Of a DNA stretch of 64,000 nucleotides, positions 42,339 to 51,821 are shown one piece after another; position 1 is the stretch's first letter, and each line of letters begins with the position of its first letter. A program made the translations under genes and the position numbers. The notes under the pieces were generated by a model that did no database searches, was not told where the DNA came from, and saw only the letters and a list, made by a program, of their open reading frames with translations. The stretch is taken from contig JAOMBO010000002.1 of NCBI GenBank assembly GCA_028344575.1, positions 105,233-169,232 of the forward strand, written 5' to 3'. This DNA is from Candidatus Nitrosopelagicus sp. (GTDB taxonomy: Archaea > Thermoproteota > Nitrososphaeria > Nitrososphaerales > Nitrosopumilaceae).

Positions 42339-44033
42339 CTACATTCCCATTCCAGGTGGCATTCCCATGCCTCCCATACCTGGCATTCCGCCCATTCCAC
42401 CCATGTCAGGCATTCCACCTTCTGCTCCTGGTGGCGGTCCTGCAGATTTTGCAGTAGCAATAACATCATCAATTCTTAGAATCATGCATGCTGCTTCTGT
42501 TGCTGCTGAAACAATTTGGTGTTTTACTGCCAATGGTTCAATAATATCAGTTGATTTCAAATTTCCAACTTTGCCTTTCATAACATCAATTCCTGTCCAT
42601 TTTTCACCTTTGATTTGTTTTGCACGTAAATGAGTAAGTGTATCAATTGGATCCATACCTGCGTTTTCAGATAATGCTAAAGGAATTGATTCTAATGCTT
42701 CTGCAAATTTTTCTGCTGCTAGTTGTTCGCGTCCTTGAAGTGATTTTGCCCAGCTTCTAATTTTGGTTGCTGCAAATGTTTCTGGTGCACCACCACCTGC
42801 TACTATAGATGGTAGTTCCATTACGTCTCTTACAACCATTAGTGAATCATGAACTGAGCGCTCTACTTCATCTACGACTCTTTGTGAACCTGCACGTAGT
42901 AGTAATGTTACAGATTTTGGATGTTTACAACCTTCAACAAAGACCCATTTATCTTCTTCAACTTTCTTTTCTTGAATTGATGTTGCAGAACCCAAGTCTC
43001 TTTCAAATAGATCATCTAAATTAGTTACAATTCTTGCACCAGTTGCTTTTGCAAGTTTTGATAAATCACTTTCTTTTACACGTCTTACTGCTAAGATACC
43101 TGCTTTTGATAAGTAATGTTGTGCCATGTCGTCAATTCCTTTTTGACATAATACTACATTTGCACCAGAACCAATAACTTTGTCAACCATTGTCTTGAGC
43201 ATTTTGTTTTCTTCATCCAAGAATGCTTTCATTTGTTGTGGATTTGAAATGTTAATTTTTGCATCAGTTTCAGTTTTGTTTATTTCTAATGCAGCGTTTA
43301 AGAGTGCAATTTTTCCTTCTGTAATTTTCTTTGGCATGCCAGAGTGAACAATTTCTTTGTCCAAAACAATGCCTTGAATGATTTTAGAATCTTTAATGGA
43401 ACCGCCTGCTTTCTTTTCTACTTTAATATCATCAATGTCAACAGTATATTTTTCACCATTCTTTTCTGCTACTGCTTTTACTGCTTTAACAATCATATCT
43501 CCTAATTGTTCAGAATCTTTTCTTACTAGTTTGGTTTGCATAGATGTTTTTGCAATTTTTAATAAAATTCCATTATCAGTTGGTTCAACCTTATCTGCAA
43601 TTTGATCCAAGAACTCTTTTGCTTTTCTTCCTGCCTTTCTGTATCCATCAACAATAATTGTTGGGTGAACATCTTGTAAGACTAGTTCTTCAGCATGTTC
43701 TAATAATGCACCAGCCAATACAACTGCAGATGTAGTTCCATCACCTACTTCATTATCAGTAGTTTTTGAAATCTCAACTAGCATTTTTGCTGCTGGATGC
43801 TGTACATCAATTTCTTTTAGAATTGTTGCACCGTCATTTGTAATTGTAACATCGCCTAAAGAGTCTACAAGCATTTTGTCCATTCCTTTTGGACCTAAAC
43901 TAGTATGAACAATTTCAGCTATAATTTTGGCAGCTGCGATATTGTTTTTTTGGGCTTCTCTTCCCTTTACCTGACTTGCGTCATCTTTGAGAACTACAAC
44001 CGGCATGTTGCCTTTTGGAGTTTGTGCTGCCAT
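42339..44033 (-). CDS. Thermosome (group II chaperonin) subunit
   Basis: A 564-residue chaperonin subunit. It shows [20 protein letters not shown], the nucleotide motif [20 protein letters not shown] and [15 protein letters not shown]. The C-terminus is a Gly-Met-Pro tail ([17 protein letters not shown]), typical of archaeal thermosomes. It assembles into double rings that fold proteins. A strong TATA box lies directly upstream. Confidence 0.97.
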   Translation of the reverse strand: MAAQTPKGNMPVVVLKDDASQVKGREAQKNNIAAAKIIAEIVHTSLGPKGMDKMLVDSLGDVTITNDGATILKEIDVQHPAAKMLVEISKTTDNEVGDGTTSAVVLAGALLEHAEELVLQDVHPTIIVDGYRKAGRKAKEFLDQIADKVEPTDNGILLKIAKTSMQTKLVRKDSEQLGDMIVKAVKAVAEKNGEKYTVDIDDIKVEKKAGGSIKDSKIIQGIVLDKEIVHSGMPKKITEGKIALLNAALEINKTETDAKINISNPQQMKAFLDEENKMLKTMVDKVIGSGANVVLCQKGIDDMAQHYLSKAGILAVRRVKESDLSKLAKATGARIVTNLDDLFERDLGSATSIQEKKVEEDKWVFVEGCKHPKSVTLLLRAGSQRVVDEVERSVHDSLMVVRDVMELPSIVAGGGAPETFAATKIRSWAKSLQGREQLAAEKFAEALESIPLALSENAGMDPIDTLTHLRAKQIKGEKWTGIDVMKGKVGNLKSTDIIEPLAVKHQIVSAATEAACMILRIDDVIATAKSAGPPPGAEGGMPDMGGMGGMPGMGGMGMPPGMGM

Positions 44034-44053
44034 AGATCAAAACGTCAATTTTC

Positions 44054-44064
44054 AAAATATATAG
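44054..44064 (-). promoter_or_regulatory. TATA box of the thermosome gene
   Basis: On the minus strand CTATATATTTT is centred about 26 bases before the ATG at 44033, so the transcript has little or no leader. Confidence 0.6.
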
Positions 44065-44137
44065 CTAGCTTCTTGTTTTTCTAGAAAATTAGAAGAAAGA
44101 TCGCTGTTCTTAAATTAGGAAAATCAAGTTCAAAATC

Positions 44138-45457
44138 ATGGCTGATTCAAACAAAGATTCGTATGATAAGATTTTCACCAGTCTTGAAAAACACCATGAA
44201 TGGTTTGAAAACTCTATACCGCTAATTGCTAGTGAGAACATTCCTAGTCCAGCTGTTAGAGAAGCCGTAATGTCAGATTTTGGTAATAGATATGCCGAGG
44301 GGTGGCCAGGTGAGCGAGTCTATGCAGGATGTACCTACATCGATGAGGTTGAAATTCAATGCATGGAGTTGGCACAAAAATTATTCAATGCAGAGTTTGC
44401 AGATGTAAGAAGTGTTTCTGGTGTCGTAGCAAACTTGGCAATTTATTCTGCTTATTCAAATCCAGGTGATGTCATGATTGCATCATCAATTCCTGCGGGA
44501 GGTCACATTTCACATGGTAAAAAAGAACATTCAGGAACTGCAGGATTAGTACACGGATTAGACATTGAATTCTTTGCATTTGATCCTGAAGAAATGACAT
44601 TAGATGTTGATAAAACAAAAGCTAAAGTTGAAGATTTGAAATCACAAGGAAAACTACCAAAGATTGCAATGTTTGGTGGTTCGGTATTTTTATTTCCACA
44701 TCCGGTAAAAGAATTAGCTGAATTTCTAAAAGGTCATGGCATGCATATCAATTATGATGCAGCACACGTTGCAGGATTAATTGCAGGTGGAAAATTCCAA
44801 GACCCACTTAGAGAAGGAACAGATACAATGACAATGAGTACTCACAAAACTTTGTTTGGCCCACAAGGAGGATTAGTTTTAGGATCTGAAGAGCATGCAG
44901 AACCAATTAAAAAAGCAATGTTTCCAGGATTAACAAGTAGTCATCACATTCATCATATGGGTGCAAAAGCAGTAGCATTTGCAGAAGCTTTAGAGTTTGG
45001 AAAAGATTATGCAGAACAGACAATTAAAAATGCAAAAGCATTAGCCTCAGAATTAAACAATGTAGGATTCAAAGTGCTAGGTGAAAAGAGAGGTTACACC
45101 GAATCACACCAAACAGTTGTGAACGTTTTAGATTATGGTGATGGTGGAACAATTGAAGCTGATTTAGAAAAAGCAAATATCATTGTTAATCGTCAATTAA
45201 TTCCTGGAGATTTGAAAGCAGGTCGTCACTATATGCATCCAGGTGGAATTCGTTTAGGAACATCTGAGATTACTCGTTTAGGTATGAAAGAATCTGAAAT
45301 GAAAGAGATTGCATCTTTGTTGAAACAGGTTGTTGTTGATAAAAAAGATGCAGGAGAAATTGCATCACATGTTAAAGAATTCAAGACTGATTTCAAGAAA
45401 ACACAATACTGTTTTGATAACAAACTTGGTGCCTACGAATACGTAAAATTACGTTAA
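44138..45457 (+). CDS. glyA: Serine hydroxymethyltransferase
   Basis: A 439-residue PLP enzyme that interconverts serine and glycine with a one-carbon carrier. It shows PLIASENIPSPAVREAVMSD, the nucleophile-side NYDAAHVAGLIAGG and the PLP lysine in STHKTLFGPQGGLV. The sequence fits archaeal SHMT. A CTTAAATTAG element sits about 25 bases upstream of the ATG. Its end overlaps the convergent PolD large-subunit gene by 4 bases. Confidence 0.95.
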   Translation: MADSNKDSYDKIFTSLEKHHEWFENSIPLIASENIPSPAVREAVMSDFGNRYAEGWPGERVYAGCTYIDEVEIQCMELAQKLFNAEFADVRSVSGVVANLAIYSAYSNPGDVMIASSIPAGGHISHGKKEHSGTAGLVHGLDIEFFAFDPEEMTLDVDKTKAKVEDLKSQGKLPKIAMFGGSVFLFPHPVKELAEFLKGHGMHINYDAAHVAGLIAGGKFQDPLREGTDTMTMSTHKTLFGPQGGLVLGSEEHAEPIKKAMFPGLTSSHHIHHMGAKAVAFAEALEFGKDYAEQTIKNAKALASELNNVGFKVLGEKRGYTESHQTVVNVLDYGDGGTIEADLEKANIIVNRQLIPGDLKAGRHYMHPGGIRLGTSEITRLGMKESEMKEIASLLKQVVVDKKDAGEIASHVKEFKTDFKKTQYCFDNKLGAYEYVKLR

Positions 45458-48400
45458 TTTACAAAATCAGTTAGTAGTTGTTGTGAACCATCACCTTTTC
45501 CAAAGAGTAGTTCAATTTCATCAGACAAAGTCATGATTCTTCCTTTCAGATATGGATCCACATCATATTTTGTGACTAGTTTCTTTGCTAATGGAAGATA
45601 TTTCTCAATTGAAGGTCGAGTAATAGTTTGTAATAATTTGTGACCACAAGTACATTTTTGAAGTAATGGCATTCGTCTATATTTTGCACCACATGCAGTA
45701 CAGCGGAATTTTTGTTTTGCATATGCGCGAATGTTTCCCATAATATCAGGAATTAGATGTGTTTGTATTAGATATGAAACAATGTCTCTTGTTTCAACTG
45801 CATTGATGATGTCTGCATTTCTAATTTGCAAGTCAAGCTTGTCAACCATTGATTCAAGTGTTGAATATGCGCTTCTTGATTTTGATGTAGTTAGTGTTGT
45901 TGTGTTGTGAGTGAAGAAATGATCATAGAAAATATTTTCATCACCTGTATCTTTTCTCATAGCTAAAGTTTCAATGTTTTTGATGTCACCTGATTTCTCA
46001 TTATTTAATGATGATTCATAAAATTCGAGCGGAAATTCTTTTGCTACTTCAAAGTTATGTGCCTGAGTTTGTGCCTCATGTGGCAAAACTATTGGTTGAA
46101 TTAGTAATGGTGCGTCCATTAATCCTCCAATTTTATCAGACAAAAATTGTCTTGAGAAGTTCAACAATGCATCTAGTAGTAACATGACAGAATCTGCATC
46201 ACCATCTGCATCTCTTCTTTTTGCAGAATGCCAAATTGGACTAGCAAAACAAACATGGGTTTTCGTATAACCAATTAAACGTCCTGTAATTCCTACAGAG
46301 GTATGTGGTGCAAGACCAATTACTAAATGACCTAACAAATCTTGTGTGTCTTTTAGATTGTAAAATGGTTGTTTGCCAAAAAATTTCTGCAGTTCAAAAT
46401 CAACATACTTTGAAACATTTACCAGATATTCAGCACTTTCAAAAGGAATGATTACATCTTGCATCTTTAATTCAATTAATTGTTCATCGTTTGTGATTGG
46501 ATTTCCATCAATATCATTTTCATATCCAAGTTTTGTGATTTGCTCAACTGTTGTGCCTATCCAGGACAGTTTGAAGTGCGTCAGAGGTGAGTTTGTAGCA
46601 TCAAATCTAACGGTGCCATCTTTGAAAGCAGATAAGCCAAATTTTTGTCTAATTAGTCCTTTTTCTAGAGGTTCTGGGATTTTTTCTTGGTTGATTAATT
46701 TATCAACGCCTTTGAATGGCGCTTTTGCACGTATTCCAAGTTTTTCTTGCGCTGCCATTAAATTTTGTTTTAACGGGAACTGTTTGTAAGAAAATCCATT
46801 TGCATCTCTTTTACATTTTTCACAGTGTGGTGTTTCTAATTCATCTTTACAAACTCTACAAATGTAGAATTTTGTGGTTTTATTACCACATTTTGAACAA
46901 ACAATTCCAATTGATGGAATATTACAATTTGTACAACGACGATTATTCAGATTTGTGAAAAATGATTCTGATGCAACAGCAGCTTTCAAAATATCTCTAG
47001 TAATTCCCCCTTTTTCTGCAACAGGAAATAGTACATGAACTGGTGGTTTCATTAGACGTGGTGCAGCCTTTTCAGGTCTTCCAATTCTAACACCAATTGA
47101 CTTTGAAAATTTATTTTTTATTTCAATTCCAGTGGTTTCTGTTAACAGTTCTAAAACAGATTTGTTAGTATCAAAATTCAAGGTAGCACCAAAAATTAGA
47201 TGGTTTAAGATTTGAACATCTATTCCAGAAATAATGATCTTATCATCTGTAACTTTGTGTGGAATTCCTAAATTTTCAAGAATTTGTTTTGTTGAAATTT
47301 CATAATGAATTTCATTTTCTGATTTTAAGATTGGATTTGAGATTTTCTCAAGCTCTTTTGTTGTGATAAAATCCCAATAGTAGAGAAATTTTGGATGTAA
47401 TGGAATTTTCAATTCTTTTGAAAGTAAAATTGCATCAACAAATGTTGGAGTTTTTGTTAGAAATTCGAGTCTTTCGTCGTGTTTGGAAAGTTTTACCTTA
47501 AGATATTCAGTCCAAACCTCTTCTACCATTGGAGTTGGGATTAATTCTGCATTATTTTCCAAAAAGTCACCAAATGTTATTAGAATATCACCTAGATGCA
47601 GAATTTTTTCAATATCATTTTTAATCTGAATTCCGTGTTCTGTGTCTTGAATTTTGACTACATCGCCTCCTTTTAGTCTGACAATAGGCGTCTCAAGTGA
47701 GTCAACAAAAGCTACAGTTGCACCTTTACTTGGTTTATCGAGTTTGATTTGCGTTCCTACTGCAATAGTATGATCTAAGATTTCAGCAATAACTGGATGT
47801 AGTCCAACGCTAGCAAAACCGGTATTGCATGCACGTCCATATCTAAGTCGAAAACCTCCAATCTTATTTGGCATTGATAGTACGGAACGCCCGGTAATGA
47901 CTTCTCTCATACGTTTTTCAGATGCATCATCACCAGATTCACCTTTTTGAACAGCACCCTGAACATTGTTTAGCCACTCCCAACCCTCCAAGTTATACTT
48001 CTCAATTCGCTTTAGGAGTTTTTTTGATCTTCCAATTAGTCCATCATTTAGTACACGTAATGCACCACCTCTTACACGGTCTGTTTTAATTCGAGTCATG
48101 TTACGATGATTGACTACTTCATCTGGGTCTGTTCCTTCCCCTTCAAGTTCAACAGGTAAATTAGAAATCACGGTTTTGATGTCATCATCAGATACATGAA
48201 ATTGAAAACTCTGTTTTGCTTCACTTTCATAGATTCGCAATTCTTCTACAAATCTTCCAGTCTCATCATCAAAACAATCCGCTTGATATTTTTCGAGTCC
48301 AACTGCACGTCTCACATGATCAGCAATTAACATTGTAACAGCAGATTCAGTTCCTCCTGCAGACCTCATCGGTCCTGCAATGGATACAGAAAGATACTGA

Positions 48401-48831
48401 GAACCATCTTTGTTGTTTTTAATTTTAATTTCACTAATTCCTTGTAAGGGAGCAATTGTCACACCTTCTGTTACAATAGCTAATCCAACTCTAACTGCAT
48501 GATCCAATTTATCCTCTAAACTTGCATCTGAAGATTGATACTTTCCTAATGCAATTTCCTTTGACATTATCAAAGCAGCGTTTTCTTTTCCGGTTTTATC
48601 TAATAACTCACGAAGGGGCGTAGAAATGTCAATATCATGCATTTTAGCTACTCGTTCCGCCAAATCAAATGCGATTTTCGGCTCTATTATTCCAGAAGAG
48701 TCTAAAAGCGTTGATTTTGCATCTGCTGCTGTCTCAAACTCTTTGTAGACCTGTTGTGATAGTTCTTCATAGTAATCAGAGTAGTTTTGAGGAACTTTGA
48801 TTTCTTTAAGATAATTTGCAGTAGTAGACAT
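45454..48831 (-). CDS. polC: DNA polymerase D large (catalytic) subunit DP2
   Basis: A 1125-residue protein, full length and without an intein. The catalytic Asp cluster is in RRDADGDADSVMLLLDALL at about residues 870-890. Zinc modules are CTNCNIPSIGIVCSKCG followed by ICRVCKDELETPHCEKCKRD, and near the C-terminus CTACGAKYRRMPLLQKCTCG. PolD is the main replicative polymerase of most archaea. It is 8 bases behind GGGP synthase and overlaps glyA by 4 bases. The small subunit is at 53.3-54.7 kb. Confidence 0.97.
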   Translation of the reverse strand: MSTTANYLKEIKVPQNYSDYYEELSQQVYKEFETAADAKSTLLDSSGIIEPKIAFDLAERVAKMHDIDISTPLRELLDKTGKENAALIMSKEIALGKYQSSDASLEDKLDHAVRVGLAIVTEGVTIAPLQGISEIKIKNNKDGSQYLSVSIAGPMRSAGGTESAVTMLIADHVRRAVGLEKYQADCFDDETGRFVEELRIYESEAKQSFQFHVSDDDIKTVISNLPVELEGEGTDPDEVVNHRNMTRIKTDRVRGGALRVLNDGLIGRSKKLLKRIEKYNLEGWEWLNNVQGAVQKGESGDDASEKRMREVITGRSVLSMPNKIGGFRLRYGRACNTGFASVGLHPVIAEILDHTIAVGTQIKLDKPSKGATVAFVDSLETPIVRLKGGDVVKIQDTEHGIQIKNDIEKILHLGDILITFGDFLENNAELIPTPMVEEVWTEYLKVKLSKHDERLEFLTKTPTFVDAILLSKELKIPLHPKFLYYWDFITTKELEKISNPILKSENEIHYEISTKQILENLGIPHKVTDDKIIISGIDVQILNHLIFGATLNFDTNKSVLELLTETTGIEIKNKFSKSIGVRIGRPEKAAPRLMKPPVHVLFPVAEKGGITRDILKAAVASESFFTNLNNRRCTNCNIPSIGIVCSKCGNKTTKFYICRVCKDELETPHCEKCKRDANGFSYKQFPLKQNLMAAQEKLGIRAKAPFKGVDKLINQEKIPEPLEKGLIRQKFGLSAFKDGTVRFDATNSPLTHFKLSWIGTTVEQITKLGYENDIDGNPITNDEQLIELKMQDVIIPFESAEYLVNVSKYVDFELQKFFGKQPFYNLKDTQDLLGHLVIGLAPHTSVGITGRLIGYTKTHVCFASPIWHSAKRRDADGDADSVMLLLDALLNFSRQFLSDKIGGLMDAPLLIQPIVLPHEAQTQAHNFEVAKEFPLEFYESSLNNEKSGDIKNIETLAMRKDTGDENIFYDHFFTHNTTTLTTSKSRSAYSTLESMVDKLDLQIRNADIINAVETRDIVSYLIQTHLIPDIMGNIRAYAKQKFRCTACGAKYRRMPLLQKCTCGHKLLQTITRPSIEKYLPLAKKLVTKYDVDPYLKGRIMTLSDEIELLFGKGDGSQQLLTDFVN

Positions 48832-48839
48832 GTAGAAGG

Positions 48840-49580
48840 TTAGTTTTTGATGGCTTTGGCTATTTCGGTTAGTTTTTCCAAGTTCTTACTGTCCTCAAGA
48901 AGGGTTCCAATTACCAAAGCATCTGCTCCTGCATCAGTCAATGATTTTGCGGTTTGAGCATCACGAATGCCTCCACCTACGATTAAAAATCCTTGAAAGA
49001 CCTTTCTTACAGTTGCAACCATTTCTGGAGTTACGTTGGTTTTTGCACCAGAACCTGCCTCCAAATAGACAAATCTCATACCAAAGAATTGGGCTGCTAA
49101 AGAGTATGCAGCAGCGATTTTCGGCTTATCAAATGGTATTCCTCTAACATTACCTACAAACCAAGCAGATGTTCCTTCTCCAATCACTAAATAGGATGTT
49201 GGGAGGGGTTCTAAGCCGAATTTGAGGACGTTTGGGGCACCAAGGGCTTGTGCCTGCGTAATGTAATATGGATTCTCAGAGTTCATTAGGGAACTAAACA
49301 GTATAGCGTCTGCCTGAGGCACAACACCGGTAATGTTACCAGGAAATAGAATAATTGGGATATTTACTGCACTTTTGAGGTTTTTGACTACCTCAGCCAT
49401 CTCCATCTGGTCAGTTGCAGATGAACCGCCTACTAATATTGATGCTGCACCTATTTGCTCGACATCTTTGGCCAGTTTTACAGCAGAATCTATCTGAGAT
49501 ACCTCTGAATCGATTAATACGAATAGTAATGGTGATTTTTTACGCTCAGAAATGAGTAATTCTTCTACTTTTCCAGTCAT
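48840..49580 (-). CDS. Geranylgeranylglyceryl phosphate synthase
   Basis: A 246-residue TIM-barrel prenyltransferase that links geranylgeranyl diphosphate to sn-glycerol-1-phosphate. Signatures are the Asp near the start (LLFVLIDSEVSQID), GGSSATDQMEM, YLEAGSGA and the phosphate-binding VGGGIRDAQTAKSLTDAGAD. It uses the product of egsA at 6.5 kb. It is 8 bases ahead of PolD DP2 in one operon. Confidence 0.96.
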   Translation of the reverse strand: MTGKVEELLISERKKSPLLFVLIDSEVSQIDSAVKLAKDVEQIGAASILVGGSSATDQMEMAEVVKNLKSAVNIPIILFPGNITGVVPQADAILFSSLMNSENPYYITQAQALGAPNVLKFGLEPLPTSYLVIGEGTSAWFVGNVRGIPFDKPKIAAAYSLAAQFFGMRFVYLEAGSGAKTNVTPEMVATVRKVFQGFLIVGGGIRDAQTAKSLTDAGADALVIGTLLEDSKNLEKLTEIAKAIKN

Positions 49581-49644
49581 GCTTCACGTTTAATGATGAC
49601 CCTTTAAGTTTTATTCAAGTATCGGTATACAGATTTGTATAGCT

Positions 49645-50007
49645 ATGAGCAACCCTAGTAATTCTAATTTTTCTAATATTTTAAAGGAAATCATCAAAAA
49701 ATCACTGTTTACAGAGAGACAAATTGAAATTATTTTAAAATCAAAGAATCTTTCTGATGTCGAATTTGCTATGACTAAAGGCGCCTATTACAGGCAGGTT
49801 TCTCAGTCCAGGGATAAGCTTTCAGGCTTGTATTATTCATTCATAGTTCTAGGCATACTAGGCGTGGTTTTGCCTGATGATATTGATGTAATATCACAAC
49901 TCTCCGAACGAATGAGTGTGATTAAAGATGGTGATGTTTTCCCTGAGAAGGAACAAGAAATCATTAGTGTGATAGAACGTGTAGTCAAGCAGACTACAGC
50001 AATGTGA
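49645..50007 (+). CDS. Small helical protein, function unknown
   Basis: A 120-residue cytoplasmic protein. A central TERQIEIILKSKNLSDVEFA and then TKGAYYRQVSQSRDKLSGLY looks like a helix-turn-helix or ArsR-like helical region, but no family is certain. Gene composition is less AT-rich than many neighbours. It is divergent from GGGP synthase, 64 bases away, and is the first of three small genes leading to the origin. Confidence 0.72.
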   Translation: MSNPSNSNFSNILKEIIKKSLFTERQIEIILKSKNLSDVEFAMTKGAYYRQVSQSRDKLSGLYYSFIVLGILGVVLPDDIDVISQLSERMSVIKDGDVFPEKEQEIISVIERVVKQTTAM

Positions 50008-50015
50008 TTTTGTGA

Positions 50016-50115
50016 CTGTGAGGAATATTTCTTGTGTAATAGTGTGATTAGGTTTTGGTTACTCTAAGTGTGAAATAATGTTGTCCTATCACGATAAATC
50101 ACAAATTCCTCATGA
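50016..50115 (+). other. Candidate structured leader or operator
   Basis: Two nested stems can form: TGAGGAAT (50019-50026) with ATTCCTCA (50105-50112), and inside it GTGAT-AGG (50044-50052, one bulge) with CCTATCAC (50085-50092). AGTGTGA also repeats directly (50041 and 50067). The element ends just before the ATG at 50122. Confidence 0.35.
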
Positions 50116-50121
50116 TATGTC

Positions 50122-50715
50122 ATGTTAGTTGAGATTCCAGACCTAGACGTGATATTTGGTCTTATGTTAGCCTTCATAGGAGGATTATTCACATTGTTCG
50201 TATATTCCAGATTAAAGTCAGTTTCAGCCTCTAATGACCAAATAAAGGCAGATTCAGAGCGTTTAGAGTTCTATGAAAGACAGTTAATTGATCTTAAAAT
50301 TAAATTAGATGCTATTGACTTGGAAAATCTTAGCTTTTCTCAAGAAATACCACAAAATGTTGTAAGAAATGAGGAAAAAGCAGTACAAGTTGTAGAGAAA
50401 CCGGTACAAGTTGTGCCTGAGCAGGTCCCAATTCAGCCTAGAGTAGAGAGAACACCTAACATGAGTAGTGGTGATATTGTTGAGGCGGTATTGAGACTAA
50501 TCACAGACAGGTCACGCACATCACGTGATATTCAAATCACATTAGGTAAGAGTAGAGAGCATATTTCTAGGACAATGAAGAAAATGTCTGATGATGGGTT
50601 GGTGGAGAGAAACACCAATGCAAAGCCATACAGTTACTCAATCACCCAAAACGGCCGTTCTAGGTTGTCTGGATCAGGTGGAACACCTCAAAGCATAGCC
50701 CCACAGACCTCCTAG
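50122..50715 (+). CDS. Membrane-anchored winged-helix protein
   Basis: A 197-residue protein with a single N-terminal membrane helix (about 9-29, VIFGLMLAFIGGLFTLFVYS), then a coiled coil (about 35-70), a Val/Pro/Gln-rich spacer, and a C-terminal winged helix (about 115-180). The last contains VLRLITDRSRTSRDIQITLG and HISRTMKKMSDDGLVERNTN. A DNA-binding domain tethered to the membrane beside the origin could link chromosome position to the envelope; that is inference. The family is MarR-like. Confidence 0.8.
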   Translation: MLVEIPDLDVIFGLMLAFIGGLFTLFVYSRLKSVSASNDQIKADSERLEFYERQLIDLKIKLDAIDLENLSFSQEIPQNVVRNEEKAVQVVEKPVQVVPEQVPIQPRVERTPNMSSGDIVEAVLRLITDRSRTSRDIQITLGKSREHISRTMKKMSDDGLVERNTNAKPYSYSITQNGRSRLSGSGGTPQSIAPQTS

Positions 50716-50879
50716 TTGGATAAAATCAAGGTAATTTTCATGATCTGAAGAGTTTTCTGACTTTGTTGAATTGTGTTTGGGATGTTGATTTTTTGGTGGT
50801 TTTACTCATATTTTCTATTGTAATTTATGATATAATAATAAACATAATTAATTAATACTAGTTTATCATATATTATGAT
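50716..50879. other. AT-rich intergenic stretch with AbrB promoter
   Basis: The stretch holds no gene I can support. Toward its 3' end TAATTAATACTAG and ATCATATATT form TATA-like tracts upstream of the AbrB-type gene. Confidence 0.5.
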
Positions 50880-51038
50880 ATGAGTGAGGTTCCTGAAGAA
50901 TTAGTAAAGATAACATCAGGTGGAACCATCTCCATACCTAAGCAATTTAGACGATATTTAGAGATGCAGAAGGGTGATTATCTGAAAATAGGCCTGGAAG
51001 GAGACCATTTAGTGGTCCGAAAAGTACGTATTTCTTAG
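50880..51038 (+). CDS. AbrB/SpoVT-like DNA-binding microprotein
   Basis: A 52-residue swapped-hairpin protein: KITSGGTISIPKQFRRYLEM then GDYLKIGLEGDHLVVRKVR, the classic AbrB pattern (xGRxxIPxxxRxxLxxxxGD). It should dimerise and bind DNA as an antitoxin-like or transition-state regulator, but no toxin gene is adjacent. Its end overlaps the convergent winged-helix gene by 4 bases. Confidence 0.88.
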   Translation: MSEVPEELVKITSGGTISIPKQFRRYLEMQKGDYLKIGLEGDHLVVRKVRIS

Positions 51039-51436
51039 TTTTCTGATAGTTTTGGGGCGGTATTTCTGAGTTTTAGAGTGTGATAAGCCCATTCTCTGCC
51101 TTTCTTGGCTCTTTCAACCTTGTTTTTGGAGGTAAATCTGGCCAAATATGTCGAAATTACGCTAAGTTTGATTGGTTGGTTGTATTCATCCTCATATTTC
51201 TCTAGTATGTCTGAAGAGGTGAATTTGCCGGTTGGGTAGTACTTGTCTACTATATGCCATATCTTACCTCCAACTGACTCTACCCCAGGGTTATCTGCGG
51301 TTTCTTCAATATTCATCAAGTCTAGTAAATCGAAAATTTTGAGGACTTTATCACGATTGATGTTGCCTTCCAAGTTGAACTTGTACTTGGCTCCATCCTT
51401 GTCCTCTAGATCTATTCTAATTCTTTTTCCTGCCAT
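51035..51436 (-). CDS. Winged-helix-like protein beside the origin
   Basis: A 133-residue basic protein. A helical/beta arrangement with KFTSSDILEKYEDEYNQPIK then LSVISTYLARFTSKNKVERA and GREWAYHTLKL is consistent with a winged helix. The N-terminal part is a small charged sheet (KRIRIDLEDKDGAKYKFNLE). It runs away from the intergenic origin, so its promoter is within it. Function unknown. Confidence 0.75.
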   Translation of the reverse strand: MAGKRIRIDLEDKDGAKYKFNLEGNINRDKVLKIFDLLDLMNIEETADNPGVESVGGKIWHIVDKYYPTGKFTSSDILEKYEDEYNQPIKLSVISTYLARFTSKNKVERAKKGREWAYHTLKLRNTAPKLSEN

Positions 51437-51590
51437 TCAGATCAATAAGGATCCAACCTTAACTCATCAACTGATCTTCTGAGATTTGTTAACTAACAGG
51501 TTTGTTAACATTGACTGCCTAGCCCACGCCTGACTGTTTTTTTATTATTAACAAAATCATATCCTATATCCTCCGAAATTGGGGATATTT

Positions 51591-51616
51591 CACGCCTAGA
51601 CTGGAAATAAAGGGGT
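51591..51616 (+). repeat. ORB-like origin box 1
   Basis: CACGCCTAGACTGGAAATAA followed by AGGGGT. The right part CTGGAAATAAAGGGGT resembles the ORB core plus G-rich end recognised by Orc1/Cdc6 (CCAGTGGAAA...GGGGT in other archaea). Confidence 0.75.
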
Positions 51617-51651
51617 GATTTCATGATATTAACAATGTTAACAGCCATCTT

Positions 51652-51677
51652 CACGCCTAGACTGGAAATTAGGGGGT
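51652..51677 (+). repeat. ORB-like origin box 2
   Basis: Second copy in the same orientation, 61 bases from the first (start to start), with two mismatches: CTGGAAATTAGGGGGT as its right part. Confidence 0.75.
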
Positions 51678-51804
51678 AAAATGGGCTTCTTTTCATTTTC
51701 CTTAACACATCCTTAACAGTTGTTAACTATCCCCAGGCATTTTAGATTTTTTGTAAAATTCCCTCACAAATTTCATTTTTTATTTTTATTTTTTGATATC
51801 CCAC

Positions 51805-51821
51805 ACACCTATCTTTCCAGT
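51805..51821 (-). repeat. ORB-like origin box 3, inverted
   Basis: On the minus strand ACTGGAAAGATAGGTGT matches the core of boxes 1 and 2 with several changes, in the opposite orientation. Inverted flanking ORBs around an AT-rich unwinding stretch are typical of archaeal origins. Confidence 0.5.

Noticed and set aside
42267..42633. Pro/Ile-rich open frame antisense to the end of the thermosome gene
   Set aside because: It mirrors the Gly-Met-Pro C-terminal tail codons of the thermosome gene.
50880..51436. Possible toxin-antitoxin pair (AbrB-like plus neighbour)
   Set aside because: The neighbour is on the opposite strand, convergent, and resembles a winged-helix rather than a known toxin such as PIN or MazF.
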